From assembly GCA_013286075.1 (NCBI GenBank), contig JABDGJ010000006.1:1-41133 (forward strand): DNA of 41,133 bases. The letters are read 5' to 3'. Both the position numbers and the translations under genes were made by a program. How positions within the stretch are numbered: the stretch's first letter is position 1; every line of letters begins with the position of its first letter. Of this stretch, positions 31,188 through 38,818 are shown one piece after another. Source of the DNA: Chlamydiota bacterium (GTDB lineage Bacteria; Chlamydiota; Chlamydiia; Chlamydiales; Parachlamydiaceae). A model generated the notes under the pieces. That model saw only the letters and a list, made by a program, of their open reading frames with translations, did no database searches and was not told the DNA's origin.

Positions 31188-33350
31188 TGGGGTATGAGCC
31201 GGAGATCTATTGCCAATTGGATTTTAAGCCATCTCAGTTACACGCAAATCTACGTACTGATATGCGCTTTTTTTTTCTTCTCGATTCTTCCCATCACCTT
31301 GTATTGGTTTAATACACATGCAGAACGGATTCAGTTTATTGATGATCAACTCGAAGAACTCGAAATAGAAGCAATTTTCAAGAACTTGTTCGAACAAATC
31401 CAAGAACACCGATGGATGATGCATCAGTATATTGGAAATCCTTATCCTTTAGCCTCCATTCAAACGTTGAATAGACAAATCCAAAAAACAATCGACAAAG
31501 CAGTGGAATTCGATCGAGTGGCGATCACGGACAAAAACAACATATTCTGGAGAAAAATCAATCCGAAAGTCGTGGCAAATGATTGGAAGGAACTTATACA
31601 AAACTTCCCTATGATAAGTGTAGAAGAAAGCGATTTTTTGCATAAAAAAATCTTGAGAAACCTCTTGATCCAATTTGGGTATCTTAATGCTCGTTTAGGA
31701 GTGAATCGCTTGTCTCATATAGAGAATTATACCTTCCTTGCAACCATTTTCTTACGACTTCCTTATCTGCAAGAAAATATGTCTGAATTGCTTCTATTAG
31801 CATCATCTACCTGGGATCATTTGAACGAAGGTCCTTCACATGATCGAATATTGGCATTGATTACTCTTATCGAATCAGATATTTCTTTTTTGCGCTATGG
31901 CATCGATTCTCACCAAACAGATCCTCAAATAATGCATGGATTCCAACTTCTTACAGCCTATTTGGACAGTACAGAGAAATATATCCAATCCATCAAGAAA
32001 CAGACTGATTCTCCCGACTCCTTAGCCATATTTCAAAGAGAAGGAAGAGAAGCGACAGAAAAAGGAAATCAATTATGGAACGAGGGACTCTCTGATTTGA
32101 AACAAATTTTTCTCTCCGAAAAACAATATGTGCAACACGAGTTGTGGATCGTTCCTCTCACAAATTTTCTTTTAAAGGTAGCTGCTTTCTTCATAGGTCT
32201 TGCTCTTTTTATGGTAGGAAGCCGTCGATTACATCAATTAACAGCTGCCACAGAAAGTTTTGCAAATGGCAATTTATCGATTCGAGTGCAAGATCCTTAC
32301 GATGATCAAATTGGCCACCAAGCAGGAGCCTTTAATCGAATGGCACAAAAACTCGAAGAAATCATTAAACATCTCTACGAACTCCTTAGCGCAACAAAAA
32401 TGCTTTCTAAGGGAGACCTGACAGCTCGAATTCCCCTTCGCCACGACAATACAGAATTTGATGAAGTCGCCCAATCTTTTAATACAATGGCTGAGACATT
32501 TGAGACAATCATTCATCGCTTACAACAGATTGGAGCGATAGTAACAACATCCGCAGCAGAAATTGCTTCTGCTTCGACAGTGCAAGAGAAAATTGTCGTC
32601 GACCAAGAAAATACGACGAGAGAAATTGCGATTGCAGCCAATGGCATTTCTTCCTCTGCAAAAGAATTTGCAAAAACAATGAACGAAGTAGGCGTTATTG
32701 CAGAAGAAACTTCTGGTCTAGCTTTAAAAGGAAAAGATTCTTTACACAATATGCAAGCGATCATGTTGCAATTAGTCGATGCTTCTACAACTATCGCAGG
32801 AAAGCTAGCTATATTAAATGAAAAAGCCAATAACATCACAACTGTTATCACGACCATTACAAAAGTAGCGGATCAAACAAACCTTCTTTCATTGAATGCT
32901 TCCATAGAAGCCGAAAAAGCGGGAGAATATGGACGAAGCTTTTCCGTTATCGCACGAGAAATTCGGCGATTGGCCGACCAAACCGCCATCGCAACTCTCG
33001 ATATCGAAAGAATTATAAATGAAATTATGACCGCTCTCTCTAGTAGCGTAGCTGGGGTAGGAGACTTTACAAAAGAAATCCGAAGTGGGGTAGAACAAGT
33101 GAGTAATGTAAGCCAACAACTAGGTACAATTATCGAACAAGTGCAAATTTTTACCACCCAATTCGAACTTGTCAACCAAGGAATGCAGGCCCAATCAACA
33201 GATGCGGAACAAATTAGTACATCGATTACGCAACTTACTGAAAGCGCTGCACAAACAACACAAGCTATCCACCATTTCCATAAAACAATTCAAGAACTGA
33301 ACGAAGCTGTAAATGAATTACGCATTCTAATACCATTTTCAAATAAATAA
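31185..33350 (+). CDS. Methyl-accepting chemotaxis-like protein with two HAMP units
   Basis: 721 aa. TM1 at about 20-42 (IYVLICAFFFFSILPITLYW), an extracytoplasmic helical sensor region of about 280 residues, TM2 at 327-345 (VAAFFIGLALFMVG), then two HAMP-like units in a row (ATESFANGNLSIRVQDPYDD and ATKMLSKGDLTARIPLRHDN). The C-terminal half is a long coiled coil with the conserved receptor tip DQTNLLSLNASIEAEKAGE near 562, followed by GRSFSVIAREIRRLADQTA. In motile bacteria such tips bind CheA/CheW. No che or flagellar genes are in the window, so the partner is unknown. It precedes the T3S cassette but is separated from it by a hairpin. Start could be ATG 31185 or 31194. Confidence 0.9.
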   Translation: MWGMSRRSIANWILSHLSYTQIYVLICAFFFFSILPITLYWFNTHAERIQFIDDQLEELEIEAIFKNLFEQIQEHRWMMHQYIGNPYPLASIQTLNRQIQKTIDKAVEFDRVAITDKNNIFWRKINPKVVANDWKELIQNFPMISVEESDFLHKKILRNLLIQFGYLNARLGVNRLSHIENYTFLATIFLRLPYLQENMSELLLLASSTWDHLNEGPSHDRILALITLIESDISFLRYGIDSHQTDPQIMHGFQLLTAYLDSTEKYIQSIKKQTDSPDSLAIFQREGREATEKGNQLWNEGLSDLKQIFLSEKQYVQHELWIVPLTNFLLKVAAFFIGLALFMVGSRRLHQLTAATESFANGNLSIRVQDPYDDQIGHQAGAFNRMAQKLEEIIKHLYELLSATKMLSKGDLTARIPLRHDNTEFDEVAQSFNTMAETFETIIHRLQQIGAIVTTSAAEIASASTVQEKIVVDQENTTREIAIAANGISSSAKEFAKTMNEVGVIAEETSGLALKGKDSLHNMQAIMLQLVDASTTIAGKLAILNEKANNITTVITTITKVADQTNLLSLNASIEAEKAGEYGRSFSVIAREIRRLADQTAIATLDIERIINEIMTALSSSVAGVGDFTKEIRSGVEQVSNVSQQLGTIIEQVQIFTTQFELVNQGMQAQSTDAEQISTSITQLTESAAQTTQAIHHFHKTIQELNEAVNELRILIPFSNK

Positions 33351-33423
33351 CATGTTAACAATCAATAAGTTATAAGAAAAATAAAAGATATTACGACGTT
33401 AGAAGCCCCTTCTTTTTCCCTTT

Positions 33424-33446
33424 AAGAGGGTGTTCTCCACACTCTT
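33424..33446 (+). terminator. Hairpin between chemoreceptor gene and T3S cassette
   Basis: AAGAGGGTGT then ACACTCTT form an imperfect stem with a two-base bulge. It shares AAGAGGGTGTT with the other repeats in the window and separates the two transcription units. Confidence 0.4.
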
Positions 33447-33450
33447 CTCC

Positions 33451-33479
33451 TATACAAAATACCACCTCGTTGTTATACT
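33451..33479 (+). promoter_or_regulatory. Likely promoter of the T3S translocator cassette
   Basis: TATACA (33451-33456; 4 of 6 match to the -35 consensus), a 17-base spacer, and TATACT (33474-33479; 5 of 6 match to TATAAT). The gene's AAGGAGGG and ATG follow within 22 bases, so the 5' leader would be short. Confidence 0.45.
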
Positions 33480-33500
33480 GTTTACAGCAAGGAGGGTCAA

Positions 33501-34013
33501 ATGTTTGATACAAAGCTAGTTACCGAAACCCAAGTTATCCAAAGAAAGAAATCCCATATAGAACCCGGAATTACACACCACATCATGAAATACTATGGGC
33601 AAAGAACAGTGGAGACAAAAAGCAAAATTGATCAACACGCCGCAGAAATTTCACAACGACAAGACAAAATGCGATTGCTCAACGAGCTCATGGCAGAAAT
33701 TAACAATCTCACAACAGATCAAAATGAATTAGACATTCGGAATCACCCAGATATCCAAGAAAAAATAGACGTTCTCCGAAAACTCGGAATTAAAATTCCC
33801 GAAAATAAATGGCAGTTCAATGCGGTCGAACTCATTCGGTTAAATGAAAACTTGCAACTCGGTGCCGACAATTGGGACAAAGAAAACAAAAGCCAAACGC
33901 AAAAACTCGAACGAGTTGCACAACATTTGGGTCAATTGATGATCCTGATGAAAGATGCACTTCGTTGCACAAGAACCACATGGAAAACGATCGAGAGAGG
34001 AATTAGTAGATAA
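33501..34013 (+). CDS. Coiled-coil protein heading the T3S translocator cassette
   Basis: 170 aa; no named family recognised. Almost entirely helical: KSKIDQHAAEISQRQDKMRL in the first half and, after a loop with GIKIPENKWQF, an amphipathic C-terminal coil (LNENLQLGADNWDKENKSQT, then LERVAQHLGQLMILMKDALR). No signal peptide or membrane segment. AAGGAGGGTCAAATG is a strong start. The TAA abuts the ATG of the LcrH-like chaperone. Its place ahead of a chaperone and two translocators matches the slot of needle-tip (LcrV/IpaD) or filament proteins in other T3S operons, and its long C-terminal coil is compatible with that; the idea is inference. In C. trachomatis the CT576-CT579 locus holds a small gene (CT577) in a similar setting. 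Confidence 0.65.
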   Translation: MFDTKLVTETQVIQRKKSHIEPGITHHIMKYYGQRTVETKSKIDQHAAEISQRQDKMRLLNELMAEINNLTTDQNELDIRNHPDIQEKIDVLRKLGIKIPENKWQFNAVELIRLNENLQLGADNWDKENKSQTQKLERVAQHLGQLMILMKDALRCTRTTWKTIERGISR

Positions 34014-34490
34014 ATGTTTACGAATTCTGAAGCGCTTTCTCCTTTCATTCCGCATTGCTTGGAATGGATAAATACAGTAAATGAAGGGCAAAATCCTTTT
34101 GCGCAAACAGAACAACAAATCGAGGAACTCTATCAACTCGCCTACGCACTTTATCAAAATCAGCAATACCAAGATGCGTGCCATTTTTTTCGAGTATTAA
34201 TTCTTGTCGATCCACACCGAATAAGGCATTGGAAAGGATTTGCAGCGACTTTGCAAATGCAAAAATGCTACCAGGAAGCGCTCGATTGCTATGCGGCCAT
34301 TGCAATGAGATACAAAGAATCATGCGATGCCTATTTTTATGTACAAGTAGCCGATTGTTATTTTGCTTTAAAGCAAGGAGAAGCCGGCTTGCGAGCTTTG
34401 CAAGATGCGCAAAAAGTAGCAAAGCGGAACAAAGACAATAAAGTAATACAGCATGTTGCTTTTATGAGACAAAGATGGGGGAATTCATGA
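34014..34490 (+). CDS. lcrH: Type III secretion class II chaperone, LcrH/SycD family
   Basis: 158 aa with three TPR units as in SycD/LcrH: ELYQLAYALYQNQQYQDACH then FFRVLILVDP, HWKGFAATLQMQKCYQEALD and YFYVQVADCYFALKQGEAGL. These chaperones hold translocator pairs in the bacterial cytosol before secretion; the two following genes are the expected clients. In C. trachomatis, LcrH-type chaperones Scc2 and Scc3 serve CopB/CopD and CopB2/CopD2. The start is directly after the previous stop; its own stop overlaps the CopB-like start (ATGA). Confidence 0.88.
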   Translation: MFTNSEALSPFIPHCLEWINTVNEGQNPFAQTEQQIEELYQLAYALYQNQQYQDACHFFRVLILVDPHRIRHWKGFAATLQMQKCYQEALDCYAAIAMRYKESCDAYFYVQVADCYFALKQGEAGLRALQDAQKVAKRNKDNKVIQHVAFMRQRWGNS

Positions 34491-35473
34491 CAACTATTCA
34501 CGAAGTAGGTTCACAACACACCATTCTCCATTCTCAACCCCCGACTTGCACACAAGTTGAAAATGGGAAAAACACATCGCACGAAATCTTTGTAGAAGAT
34601 GTCGAAAAACAGTCGACGCAAGTCATTAGCCGTCATACGGAAGAGCTAGAATCAAAACAGATTACATTTTGGGATAAACTCTATGCGTGGTGGACTGGAA
34701 TAGATCTTTCCGTCAAAAAGCCATCTACAAATATTCCTGAAACTGATTCTTTGAACTCAGCACCCGTGAATCCGATTTCTCCCATCCCCCAATTAGAAAA
34801 ACCTCTTGGATTCGATTCACAAAGACCTCTGCCGCTTATCCGAGAAAAACCTTCTTCCCACGAAAAACTTTCTGAAAGCAAGATTATAGAGGGACTTTCT
34901 TCTATGAGTTCTTTTACTTTGGAAACGATCATGCTCATTCTTCTGAAGGCGCAATTAGAAATAGAAACCGAAAACGCGAAAAATTGCGAGAAAAATTTTG
35001 ACAAATTTCACCAGTTCAAAAAATTGCAACAAAAAGCATTACAGGACATTAAGGATACATTAGCGAAAGACGAAAATGTGTCTAAAATATTTCAAAGTGG
35101 ACACAACCTCACTGTCGCTGCTACTTTCTTATGTGGAATCGCTGCAGCAGCATCGACTGCTGGAATTCTCGTCTATGCACCAGCTATTGTACAATCTGTT
35201 GCTACGCTTCTTGCCGAAATAGGACCTCTTTTCATGGGATCTGCTGCCACGTTGACAGGAGCTGGCAGTATCTACTTTAAAAACCGGACAAACCAGAGTC
35301 GGGTGAATCTAGAACAATGGAATCACAAAGATAAGCACTATTCTAACGCCTATGAAGAAACTAGAAAACGAATTTTGGAAATTATGGAAAGCGACGGGGT
35401 TTTTAAAGAAAAATTGGGAGAATGGCTAAAACGAAATCATAAAATCAAACAGTATATTATGAGCCAAATATAA
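34487..35473 (+). CDS. copB: Type III secretion translocator, CopB/YopB-like
   Basis: 328 aa from ATG at 34487 (GGGGGAATTC before it, ATGA overlap with lcrH). An N-terminal, disordered, Ser/Pro-rich region (about 1-130) is followed by a coiled-coil segment (LLKAQLEIETENAKNCEKNF) and a hydrophobic hairpin at about 206-262 (LTVAATFLCGIAAAASTAGI, ATLLAEIGPLFMGSAATLTG), then an amphipathic C-terminus. This is the YopB/IpaB-type plan for the large pore subunit placed in host membrane. It is shorter than Chlamydia CopB (about 490 aa, from memory), so the name reflects architecture and gene order more than similarity. Confidence 0.75.
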   Translation: MTTIHEVGSQHTILHSQPPTCTQVENGKNTSHEIFVEDVEKQSTQVISRHTEELESKQITFWDKLYAWWTGIDLSVKKPSTNIPETDSLNSAPVNPISPIPQLEKPLGFDSQRPLPLIREKPSSHEKLSESKIIEGLSSMSSFTLETIMLILLKAQLEIETENAKNCEKNFDKFHQFKKLQQKALQDIKDTLAKDENVSKIFQSGHNLTVAATFLCGIAAAASTAGILVYAPAIVQSVATLLAEIGPLFMGSAATLTGAGSIYFKNRTNQSRVNLEQWNHKDKHYSNAYEETRKRILEIMESDGVFKEKLGEWLKRNHKIKQYIMSQI

Positions 35474-35483
35474 TAGGAGGATT

Positions 35484-36053
35484 ATGAGCGAAATACAAGA
35501 GCATCATACATCAGGAGAAAACACAAAACAAACGAATGGTCCTTCTGCATACCAACATTTATTTTCTTTGGATTCACATAAACAAGAATTCGAACAGCTA
35601 ACGATCGAAGATATTTATTGGCGTATTAGCGAGAAAGATAGAAATTTTCATTTTGACCACAAAATTGTATTATTTGATGTGCAAAAACAAAACCAAGATG
35701 AGCACTATAGAAAAAGCGCTGAAAAGGCGAGTCTCTATGGTAAAAAGACCGGAATCTATTTCAATGGATTGGCTGTTATTTGTTCTGCAGCAACCCTTCT
35801 TCCTCGGGGAGGAGGAGTATTTTCCTTAGTAGCAAAAATGGCAAAAAACACTGCGAACAGTTATGACAAAAAAAACGAATCTTCTCTTCAAGGGGTCGAA
35901 CATCATTACCAATTAATTGGAAGAACTGCTGATACCTATTCGCAACAAATGCATGCTGCTCATTCCGCTCATACAGAAGCGACGAAATTTTTTGAACAAT
36001 ACATGCAACAAAAGCAACGGCTTATTGAGCTGTTCTCACAAGCAAGCGGATAG
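35484..36053 (+). CDS. copD: Second T3S translocator, CopD/YopD-like (short)
   Basis: 189 aa. AGGAGG ten bases after the copB-like stop gives a strong start. The protein has a polar N-terminus, one hydrophobic segment near 88-118 (GLAVICSAATLLPRGGGVFS) and a long amphipathic C-terminal helix (HHYQLIGRTADTYSQQMHAA), ending in a coiled coil (FFEQYMQQKQRLIELFSQ). A single hydrophobic segment plus C-terminal coil is the YopD pattern for the minor pore subunit. It is less than half the length of Chlamydia CopD (from memory), so the call depends on the operon context: chaperone, large translocator, small translocator. Confidence 0.62.
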   Translation: MSEIQEHHTSGENTKQTNGPSAYQHLFSLDSHKQEFEQLTIEDIYWRISEKDRNFHFDHKIVLFDVQKQNQDEHYRKSAEKASLYGKKTGIYFNGLAVICSAATLLPRGGGVFSLVAKMAKNTANSYDKKNESSLQGVEHHYQLIGRTADTYSQQMHAAHSAHTEATKFFEQYMQQKQRLIELFSQASG

Positions 36054-36076
36054 TAAAACCCTTATCAGGTTAATAC

Positions 36077-36319
36077 ATGCAACAAACAACAACTCTATCT
36101 CCTGTCACACCAACTCCCTTTACTCTGAAGGATTTTAAAGCAGGATTGCGAAAAATGAGTCGATGGGATTGGTCGATTATAGTCGGTGCTGCTGTCTTAG
36201 CTGTCACCATTACAACGATTGCTGTCCGAATATTTGGGGCAGAGATATTTTCTCTAGCCGCCGGGGTAAGCTCTCTTCTTGTACTAGCCGCTTGTAAATG
36301 GGTACAGCACAATTTCTAA
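36077..36319 (+). CDS. Small membrane protein closing the T3S cassette
   Basis: 80 aa. Two adjacent hydrophobic stretches: WSIIVGAAVLAVTITTIAVR (about 32-51) and FSLAAGVSSLLVLAACKWVQ (about 58-77). The N-terminal 30 residues are polar (SPVTPTPFTLKDFKAGLRKM). It begins 24 bases after the CopD-like stop in the same direction, so it is probably transcribed with the cassette. The double hydrophobic hairpin could be an Inc-like or accessory membrane protein. No known family. Confidence 0.55.
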   Translation: MQQTTTLSPVTPTPFTLKDFKAGLRKMSRWDWSIIVGAAVLAVTITTIAVRIFGAEIFSLAAGVSSLLVLAACKWVQHNF

Positions 36320-36470
36320 ATATCGAATTCCATCTATGCTTCTGCGTTAATTTAAGTGTACTAATGAGAATTAATAGAGCAGGATATTACCAAACATCTC
36401 TGGCTTTGACTCTTTTTTCAAGTTCTTCGAACTGAGCGTCTAGCAACGTGCACTTTCTTATCGTCATAAA

Positions 36471-37922
36471 TTACTCCAGCTCGGCACCTTTCTCACGCAA
36501 TAACTCAACAATTTCGAATGCTTTTGAAAAGAAAAGGGGATTTTCTTCTACTGGAAACTGATTGAGATACTCTATTGCAACCTGCAAAGGAGTTTTTCCT
36601 CTCTTGTCCTTTATATGGATATCGGCATGATGCTCAAGAAGACGCGCAACAAGAGCGCCGTCTATTTTATGAATTGCTTCCATCAGCGGCGTGCGACCGT
36701 TAGTACCTATGATATTAATATTCGCCCGATGCTTCAGCAGCAATTCAATTGCATCATAGTCTTTTATTTGTACTGCTTCGTGGAAAGCAGTATCCGCAAT
36801 TGCACCAGCTTCTAGCAATAGAGTTCGTATTTCATTTGATTTAGCTTTCATTAAAGGTGTTATTCCTTCTTCAGTAGCGAAATTGACATCAGCTCCTTTG
36901 CTGATAAGTAACTTGGTGACTTCCGTGTGTCCTTCGGAAGCTGCATAAAAAATAGGGGTAAAAGAATGACCACCCCAAACCCAATCGTTGTGATCGACAT
37001 TATTGACATTTGCACCACATTGAAGCGCGATCTCTACAAGATTTTTATCACCACTTCTGCAAGCATGAAACAAGGCTTGATCTCTTTCTTTTTGATTGCT
37101 AGCCCCTCTTTCTTCTATTTTCCATGTTTTGAACATCTTTCTAAAACGGCGAAAATGTGATGAATAGAGATTGTGCCCTTTATCACGAGTATTATTAGAA
37201 AACATTTCAAAAAAATCTTTAGCTGTTAATGTATCTCGTAAACATTGTACGGTTTGATCGGGGCTCAATGTTTTTTTTCTAAACAACCCTTTTTCTGTAT
37301 ATCGGAGATACCTTTGTGGAATGACGTTTTGTTCAGCTAATTTATTGATTTCTGAAAACAAACGACCCATGTGTTTGGATGCCGCTCGATGATCTGATCC
37401 CGTATATCCTAGTTCTTTTGCTCGTCTTACAATAGCGGTGTCTGTATCTTTTTTTATCGCGCGGCTTACTTGTCCCAAATTTCCCAAATCGGCAAGTGAT
37501 AACTCGGATGACGCAAAGATTAGTTGCGCGATAGCGCTTGGTAGTGTTGAAAGTGATGGCTTTTGCGAAGGAAATAGAGCCGTAATTTTATCTATAATTC
37601 TAGCATGAACTGCATTGATTCTTTTTTCTCTACTAAAAATTTTCCACTTAATCCAAGATACGGTCTTTTCTTTGTTCTTATACTTATGATGAAGTTCTGA
37701 TGCTTTTTTCTTTAAAACAGAATAGATTTGCTCTTTTGTTCTTTTTGAATACGCATCATCTTGACTTGAATCATAATTGAATCTTCCTTCTATGATCTGT
37801 TCTATCTTTTCCAAAGTGGTTACAGCTAAGTTAGCTTCCTTTGCTCTGGATGATTCTGTAATATAAAAAGTGCCGTTATTATTATTTATAACGACATCAA
37901 AGTACTGTTTATTTATTGTCAT
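36471..37922 (-). CDS. F-box-like and ankyrin-repeat protein (paralogue 1)
   Basis: 483 aa. The N-terminal unit (QYFDVVINNNNGTFYITES, then FNYDSSQDDAY) is shared with the gene at 38819. Residues about 126-160 (TLPSAIAQLIFASSELSLAD, then LGNLGQVSRAIKKD) follow the F-box pattern LP..i...I...L...DL..l..V.r......, suggesting a link to a host SCF ubiquitin ligase. From about 283 on, ankyrin repeats dominate: ALFHACRSGDKNLVEIALQC, FTPIFYAASEGHTEVTKLLI, GRTPLMEAIHKIDGALVARL and GKTPLQVAIEYL. F-box and ankyrin proteins are common effectors of amoeba-associated bacteria. No T3S signal can be proved by eye. Monocistronic. Confidence 0.82.
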   Translation of the reverse strand: MTINKQYFDVVINNNNGTFYITESSRAKEANLAVTTLEKIEQIIEGRFNYDSSQDDAYSKRTKEQIYSVLKKKASELHHKYKNKEKTVSWIKWKIFSREKRINAVHARIIDKITALFPSQKPSLSTLPSAIAQLIFASSELSLADLGNLGQVSRAIKKDTDTAIVRRAKELGYTGSDHRAASKHMGRLFSEINKLAEQNVIPQRYLRYTEKGLFRKKTLSPDQTVQCLRDTLTAKDFFEMFSNNTRDKGHNLYSSHFRRFRKMFKTWKIEERGASNQKERDQALFHACRSGDKNLVEIALQCGANVNNVDHNDWVWGGHSFTPIFYAASEGHTEVTKLLISKGADVNFATEEGITPLMKAKSNEIRTLLLEAGAIADTAFHEAVQIKDYDAIELLLKHRANINIIGTNGRTPLMEAIHKIDGALVARLLEHHADIHIKDKRGKTPLQVAIEYLNQFPVEENPLFFSKAFEIVELLREKGAELE

Positions 37923-38118
37923 AAATAATAGTTTGTTGGTTTTATTTACTATTAATTATACAACACATAAACAATGCTATTCAATTATCGATGATAGATA
38001 TAACAAAAATTAACCTAGCCTTAATCGAAAAGAAACAATATCTATAAAAAGTAGAGCATCAGCTGAGTAAAAACCTGAGAGCAGCAGTAGTGAAAATGAA
38101 TTCGAATCAAGGTTTATG

Positions 38119-38140
38119 AGAATTACAAAACACCTTCTAA
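38119..38140 (+). repeat. Interspersed repeat, copy 3
   Basis: AGAATTACAAAACACCTTCTAA: one mismatch to the copies at 3949 and 27623 over the core 18 bases. It overlaps the stop codon of the gene at 38137. Confidence 0.55.
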
Positions 38141-38727
38141 GGCGTGTCGTCAATTACTATTGGGTTTTTCCAACCGACTATGGTTCCCTCGGTTAGTATA
38201 TTGCTTACAAAGCGGGGCAAATGGATAAAATTGAATGTACACCCCCCTTGAGTAATCAAAAGACCCGATTGGTTCTGTTGTTCAATTTCTAGGTGAACGT
38301 GGCCTGCGCTCAAATCTGCGGCAGCTACTCCCTTCTGTATTAAATATTGATAAAAGAGATGCGCCTCTTTTGGGTGCTTCGCATTATAAATATACCGAGG
38401 AATAACAGTAATTAATCTAATAGGAAGCGTAATAAGATCATATATAGGCATCATTATGCAGAGAAAAATTCTAAGAGCTACTTTTTTAGTTTTTAAAGCG
38501 TTATTGAAAAGTCCAGGCAAGAAGAAATCTTTACAAAAATTACTGAAATTGTCAGTTCTTACTGGAATTATTAATGATTCTAACCAACTAATTCTTCTTT
38601 TATTATTTAGTAGATTATAAACAGGTTCAAACTCCCCAAAACTATTAAAATTTACGGTGAAAAGATTGGTTTCTTCTTGTAAAGATTCTGGGCTTTTGTT
38701 GACCCTCATTGTATAATTAAAATTCAT
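38137..38727 (-). CDS. Hypothetical protein with a central hydrophobic region
   Basis: 196 aa, not recognised. A polar N-terminal third is followed by a hydrophobic stretch (VALRIFLCIMMPIYDLITLP, then IRLITVIPRYIY) at about 83-113, a double-lobed membrane-binding segment with a Pro-rich turn, and a soluble C-terminal domain rich in beta pattern (AGHVHLEIEQQNQSGLLITQ, CTFNFIHLPRFVSNIL). It lies between two paralogous F-box-like/ankyrin genes on the same strand, with 91 and 214 base gaps. The hairpin-like hydrophobic core is Inc-like in form. Function unknown. Confidence 0.55.
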   Translation of the reverse strand: MNFNYTMRVNKSPESLQEETNLFTVNFNSFGEFEPVYNLLNNKRRISWLESLIIPVRTDNFSNFCKDFFLPGLFNNALKTKKVALRIFLCIMMPIYDLITLPIRLITVIPRYIYNAKHPKEAHLFYQYLIQKGVAAADLSAGHVHLEIEQQNQSGLLITQGGCTFNFIHLPRFVSNILTEGTIVGWKNPIVIDDTP

Positions 38728-38818
38728 ATATATACCTTAAAACAAATATTAAAAATACTATTATAGCACAAAATTTTATATTTAATCAAGAGAAACTGTC
38801 TTTAAAATGAATATGTGC

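Noticed and set aside
31100..31216. N-terminal extension of RuvB
   Set aside because: The extra 39 residues are hydrophobic and Cys/Trp-containing, unlike any RuvB, and overlap the start of the divergent gene.
34045..34441. Frames on both strands overlapping lcrH
   Set aside because: Shadows of the TPR chaperone, which has clear family motifs and ATGA-type junctions with its neighbours.
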